64,000 nt of DNA from Pteria penguin (Eukaryota > Mollusca > Bivalvia > Pterioida > Pteriidae), in contig CM068580.1 of assembly GCA_035048485.1 (NCBI GenBank), forward strand, positions 61,769,983 through 61,833,982. The letters are read 5' to 3'. The notes under the pieces were generated by a model. It ran no database searches. It was not told the origin of the DNA and was given only the letters and a program-made list of their open reading frames with translations. Every line of letters starts with the position of its first letter. The first letter of the stretch is position 1. The position numbers and the translations under genes were made by a program. Positions 24,601 through 36,983 of this stretch are shown here, in pieces.

Positions 24601-27296
24601 GTCTATTATTTAATTTATTATAAAATCAGCTTTGGAATCATTGCAGAATGACTTTTACACTCAATGCACCCTGATTTGCCTATGGCGGTGGTGTAATAAA
24701 ATACCTTCCCACTTCGGTTATAGGTTCAGAACAAGAAAGCTGACTTAAAAGCAAATAAAACTTCCACATATGAAATAATGATTTATACTCAGACATTATT
24801 TATTACAAATGATGTATGATCAAGGCTTTTTGTATCAGAAAACTATTGTCAACATAGCTCTCTGACCTTGTGTGATCAGATAAACTTCCTATATCAACTT
24901 TAGTATTTTAATGAATGTCATTATTCCATCTCCTGTTAATTACCTGGTCAACCTGAGGAGAAGAGACATTACATGACATACATACAATGTAAATGTGTTG
25001 TAAAGTAACTTAGAGTGTTTGCTGTTCATCTAAAACAGTGGGGAACAGGAACACATGTACATGTAGTATTGTTCTGACATCCCTCCCCTCATTTCTTCTA
25101 ACATATTCCTTGGAATACAGTCACTTCACATGCTATGATCATGCAGCTATGACGCATTTTTCCATAGTGGTATACTAATCAATATTACCAGTCAAACTAC
25201 ATTCATTTCCATGATGATCTCAGAACAATAGACATTACATACTCTGCATGTACTTCAGTTCCAAAGTGACTACACCTGTCTGCCTAAACAGATAGGAAAA
25301 AGAACAGTTTCATAAGTAAAACCTTCATAGCTAAAAAAAAAAAAAAAGGATAGAAAGCATCACTTTTCACCGAGTCATGTACGTATTTACATCAATACAC
25401 AAATATCTTTGTCAGGCATGTTGGCAGAGTGTGAGTTTGCAAGCTGTCTCTCGTGCATAGCAGAGTCCTAGCTGGGGTAGACTTCCAATGCCTTGATTCT
25501 CCGACTTGGTACATGTAGGTTCAAAATGCAAGTTGTGTTAATCACCTTGCCCTTACTTGTGATGGGAAACATTCCTTAACAAGGTTTGTTGACAGTAACC
25601 TCTGCCAAATCTGGGTTCTATACTTGGTTGAAGGAGTGTCAGTTTACCTAGGGATGGGTGGTGGCTTCATCAGGTGTAGGGGTTTCCTCTATGGCTGAAT
25701 ACTGACCCCAACCAAAGAGGTAAACAAAAAAATTATTCATTAAACTGATAGATGCTCCCCAAACCGGATCAAACCTATCAAATACTGCATCAGATACAAA
25801 CAGGAAACCTGTCAATTTAAATTTACATGTATCAGAGAGCTTTTAAAGTTTTTTCTTTTTTTTTAAGATGCCTGTACCTTTTCATTTGGAAATTTTTTGT
25901 CACAATTACATAATGCTAAAAGATCAATGTATGGGAAAAAGTTAAATAAATTCTGGGAAAAAAAAAAAAAATTTCCATTGGGAAGGGTCCTTATTACAGA
26001 CCTGGTTTGAAGAAAAAAAAAACCACATGTCTGCATACGAATTCTAATACATCATGTATATTAAGCCGCAGTACAGACTGTGTGTGATCTTGACATTTCA
26101 GAAATGATCTTGACCTTTCAAATATGACGTGTGTGTCTGAAAGTGAAAGTTCCATACCCAGAGTGGCAATCAACATTTGAATGAAATATGGATATGAATA
26201 CTGGATAAGTATATGCCCTTTGTTGTTATTTTAACTTCCATCTTCCAATCCATTTTCTGAGTGACCTTGACCTTTCAAAAATGATTTTGAGTGACCTTTG
26301 TTCGAAAAAAACCTATATCCTAAATGGCAATTAGCAATTGTGCAAGGTATAATAATTACATATTGAAAATTCAGTAAAATATGTGTATAAGCCCTTTTCG
26401 ATATTTTAACTTCAATTTCTGACTGATCTTTCAGAAATGCCCTTCACAGTTTTAGTCCCAAAGCCTATTTTCCAAAAGCAATTGTGTGAAGTATAATCAA
26501 ATTCTGATTAATGGTTTAGGAGAAGTATGCGCATGTGCAGTTTAGCACTGAACAGTGCTAAATGTACATGTATTAAATCAGTATAAACCAAGTTTTCGAG
26601 CGTCCTGATTCCATAATACCCAAATCAAAAGAAGTCCACGATGGCAGCCGGATGTTTTGTCAGTGTAAAGGGTACAGTGCAAACAGTGACGTTCAAATAG
26701 GACTTTTGCTGGCAAACAGTAATCAAGCAATAAAGGTACAATCATTTTTTGAGACATGCATATCAAAAATTAAATGTGTATCATGTAAGTCGAAGTTCTG
26801 CAGGATAGGTGAAATTTGTTTGGAATTTAAGCATTCTGAATTCCATTAGCTAATGACATTTGTTTGTGTATTATTTGATAGGACAAGATCACCTATATTA
26901 ATTGATGAAATAAATATAGACATACATTACTTATGTGGCATGCGGGAGTACAGCAGATATTTTGTAAATAATTGTGCAAGGGGAGGCGAGTTTTTTACCC
27001 ATCCTCCGAAACTGCCACTTAAATAATTCAACAAAATGCATTAAAATTAATGGAATGTTAACTCCTATTCAGTGGAAAATTGCATCCGAAAATTGCAGAG
27101 CCACGTTTAGTGGCACAGTGACAGTGATGAACTACTGCAATGCAGTATCACTCGTTTCTTGAAAGTCGACATGCTGGTCTGTTGTGCAAGACTACAGCTG
27201 GATAGTTTATCTGTATAAATTGAACATTTACTTTGAATCAGGACATATCCAGTCGCCTTCGTTTGGTTTGAAACGAGCGGCAGCATTTGAAGACAT
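15645..27296 (-). CDS. ZRANB2: ZRANB2, zinc finger Ran-binding domain splicing factor (8 exons)
   Basis: Minus-strand exons join in phase: 27296-27232, 24011-23959, 23646-23541, 22889-22807, 19568-19486, 19212-19129, 18088-17832 and 15723-15645, giving 269 aa (human about 330). The first RanBP2-type finger is GDWICPDSKCGNVNFSRRAE with Cys 18, 23, 34 and 37. The second is DWQCKSCGNVNWARRMTCNM with Cys 73, 76, 87 and 90. The linker GGTEIGKQLAEKSKGLFSA and EYIERNEEDEGEYDEFGRK are family signatures. Exon 7 encodes an acidic run (DEEEDDDDDEDG), the conserved AYDLDAS, then an SR domain; exon 8 ends REKRSRRSRFD. Family members bind single-stranded RNA at 5'-splice-site-like GGU and affect alternative splicing in the nucleus. 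The exon 6 donor (GAG|GTCTCT) is weak. Intron 4 carries a Tigger element and two partial copies of exon 4. Confidence 0.93.
18648..18840. repeat. Interspersed repeat C, copy 1
   Basis: It begins at a T-rich run with CAAAGGTGCCTGTACCTTTT and includes GCATAATGCTAAAACATCAA and AATTTCCATTGGGAAG. It is shared with 25850-26070 and 29134-29372, all in the same orientation. It lies in ZRANB2 intron 6-7. The family is non-coding. Confidence 0.8.
18885..19045. repeat. Interspersed repeat D fragment
   Basis: It ends with a GGACGGATGGATGGACAGAC tract, then ATCACCATACCATAATACGT and CCCGTCTTCTGAC. The same end is recognisable at 20030-20095 and more weakly at 23270-23335. This looks like the terminal part of a widespread non-autonomous element. 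Confidence 0.6.
19760..20095. repeat. Interspersed repeat D, longer copy
   Basis: It contains CCTTCACCTTTGACCTTTAA, GTGTACCAAGTTTGACAGTT, CAGACAGACGGGCAACGCCA and ATACCATAATACGTCCCATC. The GTATCCTGYCTACAAGG segment occurs twice, near 19873 and 20015. It lies in ZRANB2 intron 4 and is non-coding. Confidence 0.6.
20585..20695. repeat. 34-bp tandem repeat, about 3 copies
   Basis: The unit is CTTGTAAAGGATCATACGCC followed by ATAATAACAC, repeated three times with few changes. It lies in ZRANB2 intron 4. The copies make a short repeated peptide on the minus strand (LQGVIMAYDP) that is not a gene. Unlike the four junction arrays, it does not match a nearby exon. Confidence 0.85.
20850..21006. mobile_element. 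Right-end fragment of the CCCCCGCTTTC MITE
   Basis: It shares ACACACATGCAAAATATAAA, GACCAAGGTTAAAGTTTTTG, GACGGACAGACAG and CATGCTTTCGTGAGAAGTGG with the elements at 12281-12672 and 61127-61402. The left terminus is absent. Confidence 0.7.
21072..21125 (-). repeat. Displaced copy of the ZRANB2 exon 4 end plus donor
   Basis: Read on the minus strand, GTCCCAAGTATGGTAAACAT and AAACAGAGGACAG|GTAGAT repeat the real exon 4 end, CTCCCAAGTATGGCAAACAT and GAACAAAGGACAG|GTAAAT. The exon upstream part (GNVNWARR) is missing, so this is a partial copy. It keeps a GT donor at 21077-21076. It sits immediately left of the Tigger element. Confidence 0.8.
21136..22752 (+). mobile_element. Tigger/pogo-type DNA transposon, inactive
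   Basis: The right terminus reads (minus strand) TA|CAGTGGAATCCGCGTATT. The left terminus is a degraded inverted relative, TA|CCACGAAATCCACTTTATG, followed by GTAATATTG versus GTAATAGCC. TA flanks both ends, the target duplication of the Tc1/mariner/pogo superfamily. Length is about 1.6 kb. It lies in ZRANB2 intron 4, antisense to the gene, and splits a small tandem array of exon 4 copies. It carries one transposase pseudogene. Confidence 0.8.
21537..22595 (+). pseudogene. Tigger/pogo (TIGD-like) transposase with two in-frame stops
   Basis: The N-terminal CENP-B/pogo helix-turn-helix is clear: LGNKYEIVKLLDKNLSQSEI then ARQAGCSQPAVSKI (residues about 12-45). A second DNA-binding half follows (ISLSGPILTEKAKELAKRL, then FNPSCGWLSYWKQRNGI). 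The DDE catalytic domain shows NADETG (first Asp) and LLVDNCSAH (second Asp), then LEFLPANTTVLQPCDQGII. Reading stays in one frame but is broken by TAA at 22131-22133 and TGA at 22344-22346, and stops at 22593-22595, short of the family's usual C-terminus. It is a single exon with a plausible start ATG at 21537. It is dead, though only point-mutated, so insertion may be fairly recent. Confidence 0.93.
22753..22801 (-). repeat. Second extra copy of the ZRANB2 exon 4 end plus donor
   Basis: Minus-strand ATCTCCCAGGTGTGGTAACC and ATGAGTAGAGGACAG|GTACAG repeat the end of exon 4. It follows the real exon end (22807) directly and is bounded on its other side by the Tigger terminus. Use of its donor would read into TAA two codons past the real junction. 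Confidence 0.8.
23080..23340. repeat. Weak repeat D relative
   Basis: GACCTCTAACCCTGAAGATC, AACAAGTTTGATGTTCCTAG and CACCATAATAGTACATCCAT resemble the body and end of repeat D at 19760-20095. The copy is strongly diverged. Confidence 0.45.
24030..25849 (-). other. ZRANB2 intron 1, no recognised feature
   Basis: Intron sequence between exons 1 and 2. I see no gene and no clear repeat here apart from short A/T runs. Confidence 0.55.
25850..26070. repeat. Interspersed repeat C, copy 2
   Basis: It contains AAGATGCCTGTACCTTTTCA, ACATAATGCTAAAAGATCAA, TTTCCATTGGGAAGGGTCCT and TATTACAGACCTGGTTTGAA, continuing to ACATCATGTATATTAAGCC. It closely matches 29134-29372, so these two copies belong to one subfamily. 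It lies in ZRANB2 intron 1. Confidence 0.85.
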
Positions 27297-27898
27297 TTTC
27301 CACGGTGCCACAAACTGCGAAGCTTGTGGCGCTTCTGTTGAAGTAAGTACTATGATGTAAAACCTACAACAGTCAACATTTGAATCCGGAATCCATGAAG
27401 TTATTGTATTTATTGATTTTATTTATTGCGCATTGTCTGCATGACAAAAACAAAACAGTTACATTATATTCAAGGACTCTGTTAATATTCTACTACAGAC
27501 TTTGCCTTTCAATTCGTTAAAGGGTATCCAATCTTGTTGTTTTAGACGTTCCTTTCAGGTTTTCTTTATTTCAATTTTTAAAGTCATTTGAGCGCTCAAA
27601 AGAATGTGTTTTTACAAGGCGAAATATTTAAAGCGTCCAAATGAACCAGAGCTAATACCGGAGTCCTCTTATCCGGTTGCCGGTAGTGCAACCGTAGCTA
27701 CACAGAAACTAATGCAATGCATAAGTAATACCTACTCCCCGGGGCAATGACAAATCATAATCACTGGAGGTCAAAAGCCATAGATTAGTTGACTCTATTG
27801 ATTATAGACTATTCGCACACAGAACAAACTGTAGGCCTAATCAACAGGTTAGTGAAAGTGTTCCAGTTAGAACTTAGGGAGGATAACGTGCAGAAGAA
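27297..27898. promoter_or_regulatory. Divergent ZRANB2 / ERMP1 promoter interval
   Basis: 602 bp separate the ZRANB2 ATG (minus) from the ERMP1 ATG (plus). CpG-containing motifs cluster around 27645-27710 (ACCGGAGTCC, CCGGTTGCCGG, CAACCGTAGC), unlike the AT-rich flanks. Both genes have broad housekeeping-type roles in other animals, which fits a shared bidirectional promoter. Transcription starts and a TATA box were not identified, and 5' UTRs occupy part of the interval. Confidence 0.55.
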
Positions 27899-30800
27899 AT
27901 GCCCTTTGTTGATAAACGACGAACGAACTCCAGAGGTACTAACGGATATGGAGAAGTTGGCCGCAAAGTACACGGAGAGGAAAAGGATATGAAAGGGTCG
28001 AGGTCTCATAATGCTTTTTTAGTGTGGGGATGTTTCATTCTGTGCAATCTCTTGGTATTTTTGTTTATTCATATACGTTTAATCTACACTTTTCCTAAAG
28101 TGGTTTCTAAATCAGATGTTAGCTATGGAGAAAGATTTAGTGAAGAAAAAGCAAGAGAACATCTGGATGCTTTTGTGAGTTTTGGACCAAGAGTGACAGG
28201 GAGTCATGCTAATGAACATTTAGCTTTCAATTACATTTTTGATACAATCGAGGAAATCGAAAAAAATGCAAATCCATCCAAACAGATTGTTTTAGACATA
28301 CAGACGGTTACTGGAGCTTTTCATTTGGAGAACATTATAAAAACCAATTTCTACCATGTATATCAAGACCTAAAAAATATTGTGGTAAAGTTGACATCAA
28401 GTGCAACAGAGAAAGACAGCATCTTGATTAACTGTCATTATGACAGTGTGTCAAATAGCCCAGGTAAGTAATATCGGCTGAGCAAACAATTTGTAACAAA
28501 TTGTATATGATTATGATGATTACACTGTAATACCTAAAAAATCACAGCCGCAATACAGAAGACAATACAGCGATTATTTAGTCAGGTGTAGTGTGGTTAA
28601 CATCATTGCAGCCTTGCAATTTAAATTGATGTCAGTACACTGCTATATGATAGACCTAACAGTTGCCATTGCCAATTTTATCATTTACAATTTCATCAAT
28701 GTGATTATAAGTGCAGTTGACAGCATTGACAAGTAATTGCATTGTCATTTATATAAATACCAAAACAGGTAACAATATGTTATCAGTTGCACTGTCATCA
28801 AAATCAGTATGCTTATGCATGCAGATGACAGTGCTGTCAGTTTATTGCATTGTCCTACATATTAGTGGTTTTTTTTATGCCGCCAGATGGATAGATTTGG
28901 GCATATTGTTTTTGTCCTGTCTGTTTGTCTGTCTTTTGTCAAATAATTAACCTTGGCTATAACTTTTGAACCGTGAGGGATAGAAACTTTATATTTGACA
29001 TACATACTCAACTAATGAGGCCCTTTCAAATGACATCAAGGTCAATGACCTTTTGAACTTGACAATGACCTTCATGCTAAAAATAACTTTTTGGACTTTG
29101 GTGCTGCAGGGGGCATTAGTGCTTCACAAACACAGCTTGTTTTTTTTTTATTTTTTCAAAGGTGCCTGTACCATTTCAGTTGGGATATTTTGTCCCATTT
29201 ACATAATGCTAAAAGATCAATGTTTGAGAAAAAGTTAAATAAATTCTGGAAAAAATCAACAAAATTTCCATTGGGAAGGGTCCTTATTACAGACCTGGTT
29301 CGAAGAAAAAAAACGCACATGTCTGCATATGAATACTAATACATCATGTATATTAAGCCTCAGTACAGACTGTCATCAATATGGTAACTGTCCATTTAAG
29401 GAGAATTGTAAAATATTATAGTATCATCAATGTACCAGGTATTATGATTACCAACTTATACATTGTAAGTGATATTGTTGTCATCTGTGCCGTTACCAAT
29501 ATAACTATAGGTGCAGAGAAAAGGTAGGCATTATTGACAATGCTGTAAGTTGCACTGTCAATATCATTTTTATAATTTTAAATATAGGTGCAAATTTTCA
29601 TTATAGTCAGTCAGTTTTACTGTTATCAGTATGAGTTAGGTATATAAAGCACAGATGATAATACTGTCATCAGTATACCATCTGTATAATGTTTCAGATT
29701 ACAATACTGACAATTGAACTGTTGTCATTATAATTTCAGATGCAAATGAAATTAATGTCCATTTATTGTCTTTAATACATTTATAACTATACAAGCTGTT
29801 CGCAAGCTGGAAGTTTGGCTGTCATCAGTATTGCTTTAAAGTTTAGGTAAAGATGATTGTGACATAAATTTAGATAGCTGCATATATGTGAATCTTGTAA
29901 TGCATTATCAATATAGATTTTATTTATATGAACTATCATTTGTTGTTGAAGGTTACAGTGATTTCTATTGCAGTGTACCATTCTACATATATATAATTAA
30001 AGATTCGGGTGGTAGAATTTCCTTTTTTCTTGCAAATAAAATTGTTGCAGCACTTGGTTTTATGACCATGAATATAATTATTATACATGTAGGTGCTTAC
30101 ATGTACAACAAAATGTTCAATTGCACTGTTTTAAATTTAAGATGGTTTTACAATACTGGTATAATAACATTTTCAGGATGAATCTTGAGATTCTCAGCAT
30201 ACATGTACAGCTTTCGTTACAGTATGCCAAACTGTATGAAATTTTAATTTGGAACATTGCTTGGTTTACACATTATATTAATGTAAGAATTTCTAAAACA
30301 TTAGCACTTTGAAGCCTGCCATTTTGTCCATTTTTGCCTATTACACTGTAATATTTCCCAGACTCTTAATTTGTTGGTGTGCTATCATTTTAAGTGGGTA
30401 AAATAATAAAGACTTTGGCAGTATCAAAGGTTTGTCTCATACTTATGTTGAAAATATGGCATAATTCAATGTTTATAAAAATACTTGTAGTCGTTAATCA
30501 AGATCACTTCTACCCATGCAAAGATAAAGAAAAAACTACAGAATGTGATAAAAAGATAAGGTTTAATATGTAACAAAATTTGGGATGATTAATTGTCATG
30601 CTCAGATCTGTAAAGCATCTTGGAACTGTTACTGTCCAGAAATTATTACAGATCCAGTACTGTCATCAGTTTAATGACAATCATAAATGAAAATCAGTGT
30701 ATTTTGTATTTGCAAGTGTTTTTCAAAATACTGTGAGTTGTATTTTCATATAAGTGACAGGCACTGGTGACAGTACTTAGTGAGTACTATGATTTGAGTA

Positions 30801-33800
30801 TGTTACAAGTGATAGTGACAGTGCTGTCAGTTGTATTTATATGTTACAAGTGCTAGTGACAGAGCTGTAATTTTAATGTTACAGGTGATGGTGACAATGC
30901 TGTCAGTTATATTTATATGTTACAGGTACTTGCTACTGTATTGCTGTAAGTGGTAATTTCAGTATGTTACAGGTGCTGATGACAATCCTTTAATTTGTAT
31001 TTATACATGTACATTACAGATGCTAGTGACAGTGCTAAGTGTAGTGGTTAAGCACTTGGGTTGCGGCACCACCAATCCCAGTTCCATTCCCAGGTTGCAC
31101 CACTATATTTAGGATGTTGGTTACCTCTTGCTTCCATGTTGCGATATAACTAGAAGATTGTTGAAAATGACGTAAAATACCAATAAACCAACCAATCAAT
31201 ATTTTTCAGGTGCTGATGACAGTGCTGTCAGTTATAATTTCTGTTTTAAAGGTGCTGGCAATGATGCTGATAGTTGTATATTCATTGTGCTCCTTAGGTG
31301 TTATAATTTTAGTGTAACAGGTGATGATGACAGTGCTGTCAGTTATATTTATATATTACAAGTGCTGGTTAGGGTACTGTTAATTGTAATTTTAATTTAT
31401 ATTACAAATGCTGGTGACAGTGCTGTCAGTTGTAATTTTAGTATGTTAGAGGTGTTGATGACAGTCCTGTTATTCGTAGTTATAATTTATAGGTATTGTT
31501 GAGGTGGTGACCATGCTGTCAATGGTGATTTCAATATGTTACAGTCACTGGTAAAAGTTCTGTCACTTGTAATGTCTGTGTTACAGGTGGTAGTATTTAT
31601 GATGTCTGTCGTATTTGTATGTTACAGGTGAAGATAACCATGCTTTCTGTTATGATTTCTGTGTTAAAGGTGCTAGTGATGTTGTCAGTTTTATTCTTTG
31701 TTTACAGACCTGCTAGTGACAATGCTGTCAGTTGTATTTGTATGTTACAGGTGCTGGTGACTATACTGTTAGTTGTAGTTTCAGTGTTAGAGGTGCTTTT
31801 GATGATGCTGTCAGTTTCATTTGTACATTTATGTTACAGGTGCAGGTGACATTGCTGTCACTTTTGTTTGAATGTTACAGGTGCTGGTGACAATGCTTTC
31901 AGTTTTATTTGTATGTTACAGGTGCTGGTGACAATGCTGTCAGTTGTGCTGTAATGCTAGACGTCCTCAGAGTTCTTTCTCAATCTTCCAAACCCATTCT
32001 TCATGATATAATTTTCTTATTTAATGGAGCAGAGGAAAACATTTTGCAGGTATATATATATTGCAAACATTGTATTATTTTCAGAGATTGAAGTAAGTTT
32101 CCCCCTTTCCTAGTCTTTTAGGTTATTTGGAAACAAAATTTACTAACCAAAGAATAAATTTATTAGCTCAAAATTAATGATGCCATGTATTCAATGTACA
32201 ACATGAATTTGAATGAGGTTTTTTCTCTCTAGAGCATATTAAAAACTGGTATCACAACATACATGTGCAAATGCTTATGTTGATAATGGCTCAAAACACA
32301 TACAGATGAATACAGTTTTAACTAGTAAACAGGGCCAACTCAGATGTGACACAACTGGTCTTCATCAAGAACTTAAGTCTACTGCTTAATTGGAACCCTG
32401 ATTCTGCAGCATTCTAGAATGGTATAGATTTACCTAATTGCTTGACTACAAACATGTTCATGTAATACACAATAGAACTCCACTGTGTGTGTATCAAAAG
32501 TACTTTTACTGGTAACTAAATGTTATGTATTGATTTAAGAACAAACACTTTGAAGTTGTGCAGAAAGTACAGGCAATTCTGGAAGATGAAAAAAAAAATC
32601 AGTTCTAATTCAATAGTCCAAGATCAGACAAGTTTATGCTATAGAGAGATTATCTGGTATACATACATAATAACATTATTGTTATCACAACTCTATTCAT
32701 GGGGGTCCATGACTGACTGATCGGATATGACATGTAGTTGATCCAACTTAAAATCATACTCATCTAATACAAAATGTATTCAAAATGATTACCATGGTGG
32801 CCATTTTGAATTTCTGTTTATCACTGTTCATTCTGAATGTACACTGTGTAGACACTTTTTTGCTTGATTATGAATGGATGTTCATTGCAGGCTAGTCATG
32901 GATTTATTACACAACATAAGTGGAGGGAATCTGTGAAAGCGTTTGTTAACCTGGACTCTGCTGGAGCAGGTGGCTGGGAATTAGTCTTCCAGACAGGTAT
33001 ATCATATCTTATCATTTAATATCATATATCATTATACCTCATTTAATTAATTTGACATAAAAATGAATATGATTGGTCTAGAGATATCACATGAGAGGTA
33101 GACTTTTTTTTCAAGTGGCATCTTAATGTCTCACTGTGCTTTAATTTCTGACAGTTGAATTCACCTCTTCCGTTCAGTTGCACCTTTTGGTATAATAAAG
33201 ATTTGCTTGACCTCTTATGAGGGAAACTTGAAGTTTGTTCAAGCTAGGAATATCATATCCCCTTGGGTATTCACCCTCTGGAAACATGCTATTTCTGCAT
33301 TGGACAAACTTCCAGTCTTCCTCATAAGAGGTCAATAAATGTATAATATCATATCATTTCATATTATATCAGAGTTGATGTAGCTCAGTGGATGAGGTGC
33401 TTTGCTTGTGATCAAGAGGTACAGGGTTTGACTCCCACCATGGGCACATCTATGTCCTGTCTTTCGCATAGGACTGTGAAATTCAAGTTCCTATGTCACT
33501 AGGTCTTGCATGAATTTCCACTGCTTCTGGTGTGTCCATTGAAAAGGTATAAATTTCTGTGCAGTGTGTCAAGCAGATCCAGTCACTATATAAGTGAAAT
33601 TATGGTAGATTGATTTAAAACAATAATCAATCAATCAATCATACACATATCATATCGTATCATACACCACATCAAAAATTCAATTCAATTCACACATTAT
33701 AATTTATATAATGTAATATAATTCATATACTAAAATCAGAATAATTCAAACATGTGTTGTTTAATTTTGAAAAAAATCCTTTACAATTCATAGATACTAT

Positions 33801-36800
33801 TGTAAGAGTAATTTCTTGTCTTTCTTATTCTTTGATTCAGGTCCTGAACATCCTTGGCTAGTTGCAGCTTATGCGGAGTCAGCACCACATCCGTTCGGTA
33901 CAGTAATAGGTCAGGAGTTATTCCAGACTGGACTTATACCATCAGACACAGATTTCAGAATCTTCAGAGATTTTGGGAACATTCCAGGTTTGTTTTAGTG
34001 CTGATATTATAACATGAAATCACTTACAGTTAAACTTATACAAACACTACTTATCACATGATATTACACAATTCTCGACTAGCTGTAAGGGAAATGTATT
34101 ATTTCTTGAACCCAAAGACATATTGTCGCTCAAGGTCACCCAGTCAGTAATTTTACTGTTATACCTTTATTGTAATTTAAATGTGTCTTTCACGAAGAAC
34201 ATACTGGTTCAATATGCATTTTTTTGTCTGAAAAACATGTCATGAGGTGAAATGAAATAAAATGCAATGCCCAGTCCAACATTGTTATGAATGTTGACAT
34301 CCAAGACAAATCATTTGAAAAATGAGAAAGGTATCACAATACTTTTTTTGAAGAATTACTGAATTTAGAAAATTTTACAAACACACATAATATGACTTCT
34401 ATATGATTTACATATCAGTACTCACATATATATTACAAACCAAATGCTTAACAAATAACATTGGTAACATTTATGATTTGTAAATTTACCTGTATTTAAA
34501 GGGGTAATCTGCAGTCTATAACAATAAACTATTGTGGATACTAGTTAAAGCTAAGTTAAGTAGGGTGTTGTATACTTGATCTACTTTGTTCTGCTTTTGT
34601 CATAGGTATTGATATAGCTCATGTGACCAATGGCTTTATTTACCATACTGTGAATGATATACCCAAATTTATACCCCAAGGCTGTCTACAGAGAGCAGGT
34701 AGGTTATGCATTTAAAAACATCTACCTTTTTGTTGCTATGTTATCAGTTCATTGCATAAATTATTAAATATGGCCCTAAGTTAGAAATATTTTAATGATT
34801 TTTGATGCCTGTAGAATAGGATATTCCAGGGAATATAATTTTATGGTTTACCTATGTCTGTCTGTCTGTCTGTGGCCAAAAAAAAAAAATTTAAATTGGT
34901 CATTAATTGAGAACAGTAAAAATATTTCACATGCATATTCCTTGAAGCAATAGCATTTTGTTCACACCACAATATTTGATCTTGATTTGTCCTTTGACCT
35001 ATGTCTCAAATAATTTGTTATCATCCAGACCAATCAAATTTGTAGAACATGAAATTATGTACATTTGAACTAATATACAGTTCTGTTTTAATCAGAAAAG
35101 TTTTTGGTTTCATTTGCATGCAGGTAGACCAATCAAAAATTAGTAAAAAACGCTTTAATGCTCTAAAAATTGAATTTTTAAAAGAAATAATTTAAAGATA
35201 CTTAATCTGAATAAGTAGTACATGTAGTATATGGTATACAGTGTCTATGTCCATAATGGCATATTGTTATGACTTATGGTTAAAGCACTCTGACAGTTCA
35301 GGATTGCAAGTTTTGGGGTAAGAATCCTATTGGTGTCATTTAAAAGAATGAAAAACCAAATTTTATGACCTTGGTAGAGTATAGATATTGGCACATGTAA
35401 GAACCCTCATTGAGTGAAATAATTTTTGTGTGGCATTTAACAATAATCAATCAATCAGTCAGTCAATCAATCAATCAATATTGTGTGAATGGTAGTTGCT
35501 ACACATTCTGCTGATATCAACATGTTACTATGATGTAAGTTTGTTTTACCCATACCTGTTCATCATTATTGTTTCAGGAGAGAACATATTTGCGCTGCTT
35601 AGTAACATTGCATCAAGTCCTAAGTTGGCGGATCCAGGGGTGGAGAAACATGGGGAGATGGTGTTCTTTGATGTGGTGGGGATGTTCATGATACACTATC
35701 CTAAGCGCATAGGAACTGTTATGAACTATGCTGTAGTATGCTTTACTTTACTGGGAATCTTCAAGAAAGTACGAAGTAAGATAATCATCAGATATTGGCT
35801 ACACATCGTCCTCTCATCTGATTTGCAAATATATTTTCATGTATAATGATTTTTCTGGTTATCATGCCCATATATATCAATATTTACAGAATACTCATGG
35901 CATTAAATGCATGTAAATTGTTAATTATGAAAGTTTTCTTATTCTACCCATGATACCATAATCAGCAGTCATATACAATATTTATATACAGTTCTCCCTG
36001 TTTTACTGACACCTTTTGTTTTGGCAATTTAACAGGGTTGGCGATATATTGAGATGTATGTATTATGTCATTCAAATCAGTGGTTGTACATGTGAAGTAA
36101 TGAATATGTGTTGACTAGTTTACCATCATTGATATGGATAAATACATCACATATGTTAATTTAAAATAGATATAGATGAATGATTAAAAAGACCAAAGGA
36201 CTAATTATAAGTGCTCAATACATGTACATAATGTATCATAAAATAATTTTTTGACCTTTTCATGTAAAATATCATCAGTCACTGGAATTCTTTTTGCCCT
36301 AGTTTGTGATAACCATATGAATAAAGCTTTTTTCCATGTCACCATGTTGGGCACATATGTGACAAAATGTCACAAACAGTTCTCTTTTTATGGTTTTCTG
36401 CCAAAGTGTCATAAAATGATTTCTTTATTAGCTGTGTGCAATTCAGGTATTTGATACAAAAATCAATAATGTCTCTCATTTCGTCGCAAGTTAATAGTGT
36501 ATGTTTATGAGGTATTGCATTTATCATGTAACACTTTATATCACTGGTATCTAGATAGTTTTTATTTACCAAACAAAAGATGCTCAAATAATTACCAGTG
36601 CTGGTTCAGCGTTTATTGAGCAATTATTGATCTCTGCAGAGCATTTCTGTACACATCTAGGTAATCGCCTTGATTGGTGATACAATCAGGGGAGTATGAC
36701 TTTTTTGTACTGACAAATCAGTGATGGCTGTATGCAAATACAGTGGTACATTACAATAGTATTATAGAATTTTAAAACTGTCAAATTATTCCTTAGAGAA

Positions 36801-36924
36801 TGACTTGAATTATCAAATAACAGAAATTATTTTGTTTGGCATTATAACAGGGGATGGGTAGGAGGACAGTAGGTCTGGGGAGAACTCTGTTTGTGTGTGT
36901 GTGTGTGTATATATATATACACAC

Positions 36925-36983
<59 letters not shown>

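Larger units (their letters stand above)
28580..30740. repeat. Old, scattered copies of the exon 2 acceptor repeat
   Basis: Motifs such as GATGACAGTGCTGTCAGTTT (28824), GATGATAATACTGTCATCAG (29653) and TCATCAGTTTAATGACAATC (30664) recur at irregular spacing. They look like decayed copies of the array nearer exon 2. Repeats at 28870-29372 are inserted among them. Copy boundaries cannot be drawn. Confidence 0.5.

Noticed and set aside
31287..32091. Several plus-strand frames with [12 protein letters not shown] repeats
   Set aside because: They are by-products of the exon 2 acceptor array. Only the segment 31922-32049 is a real exon.
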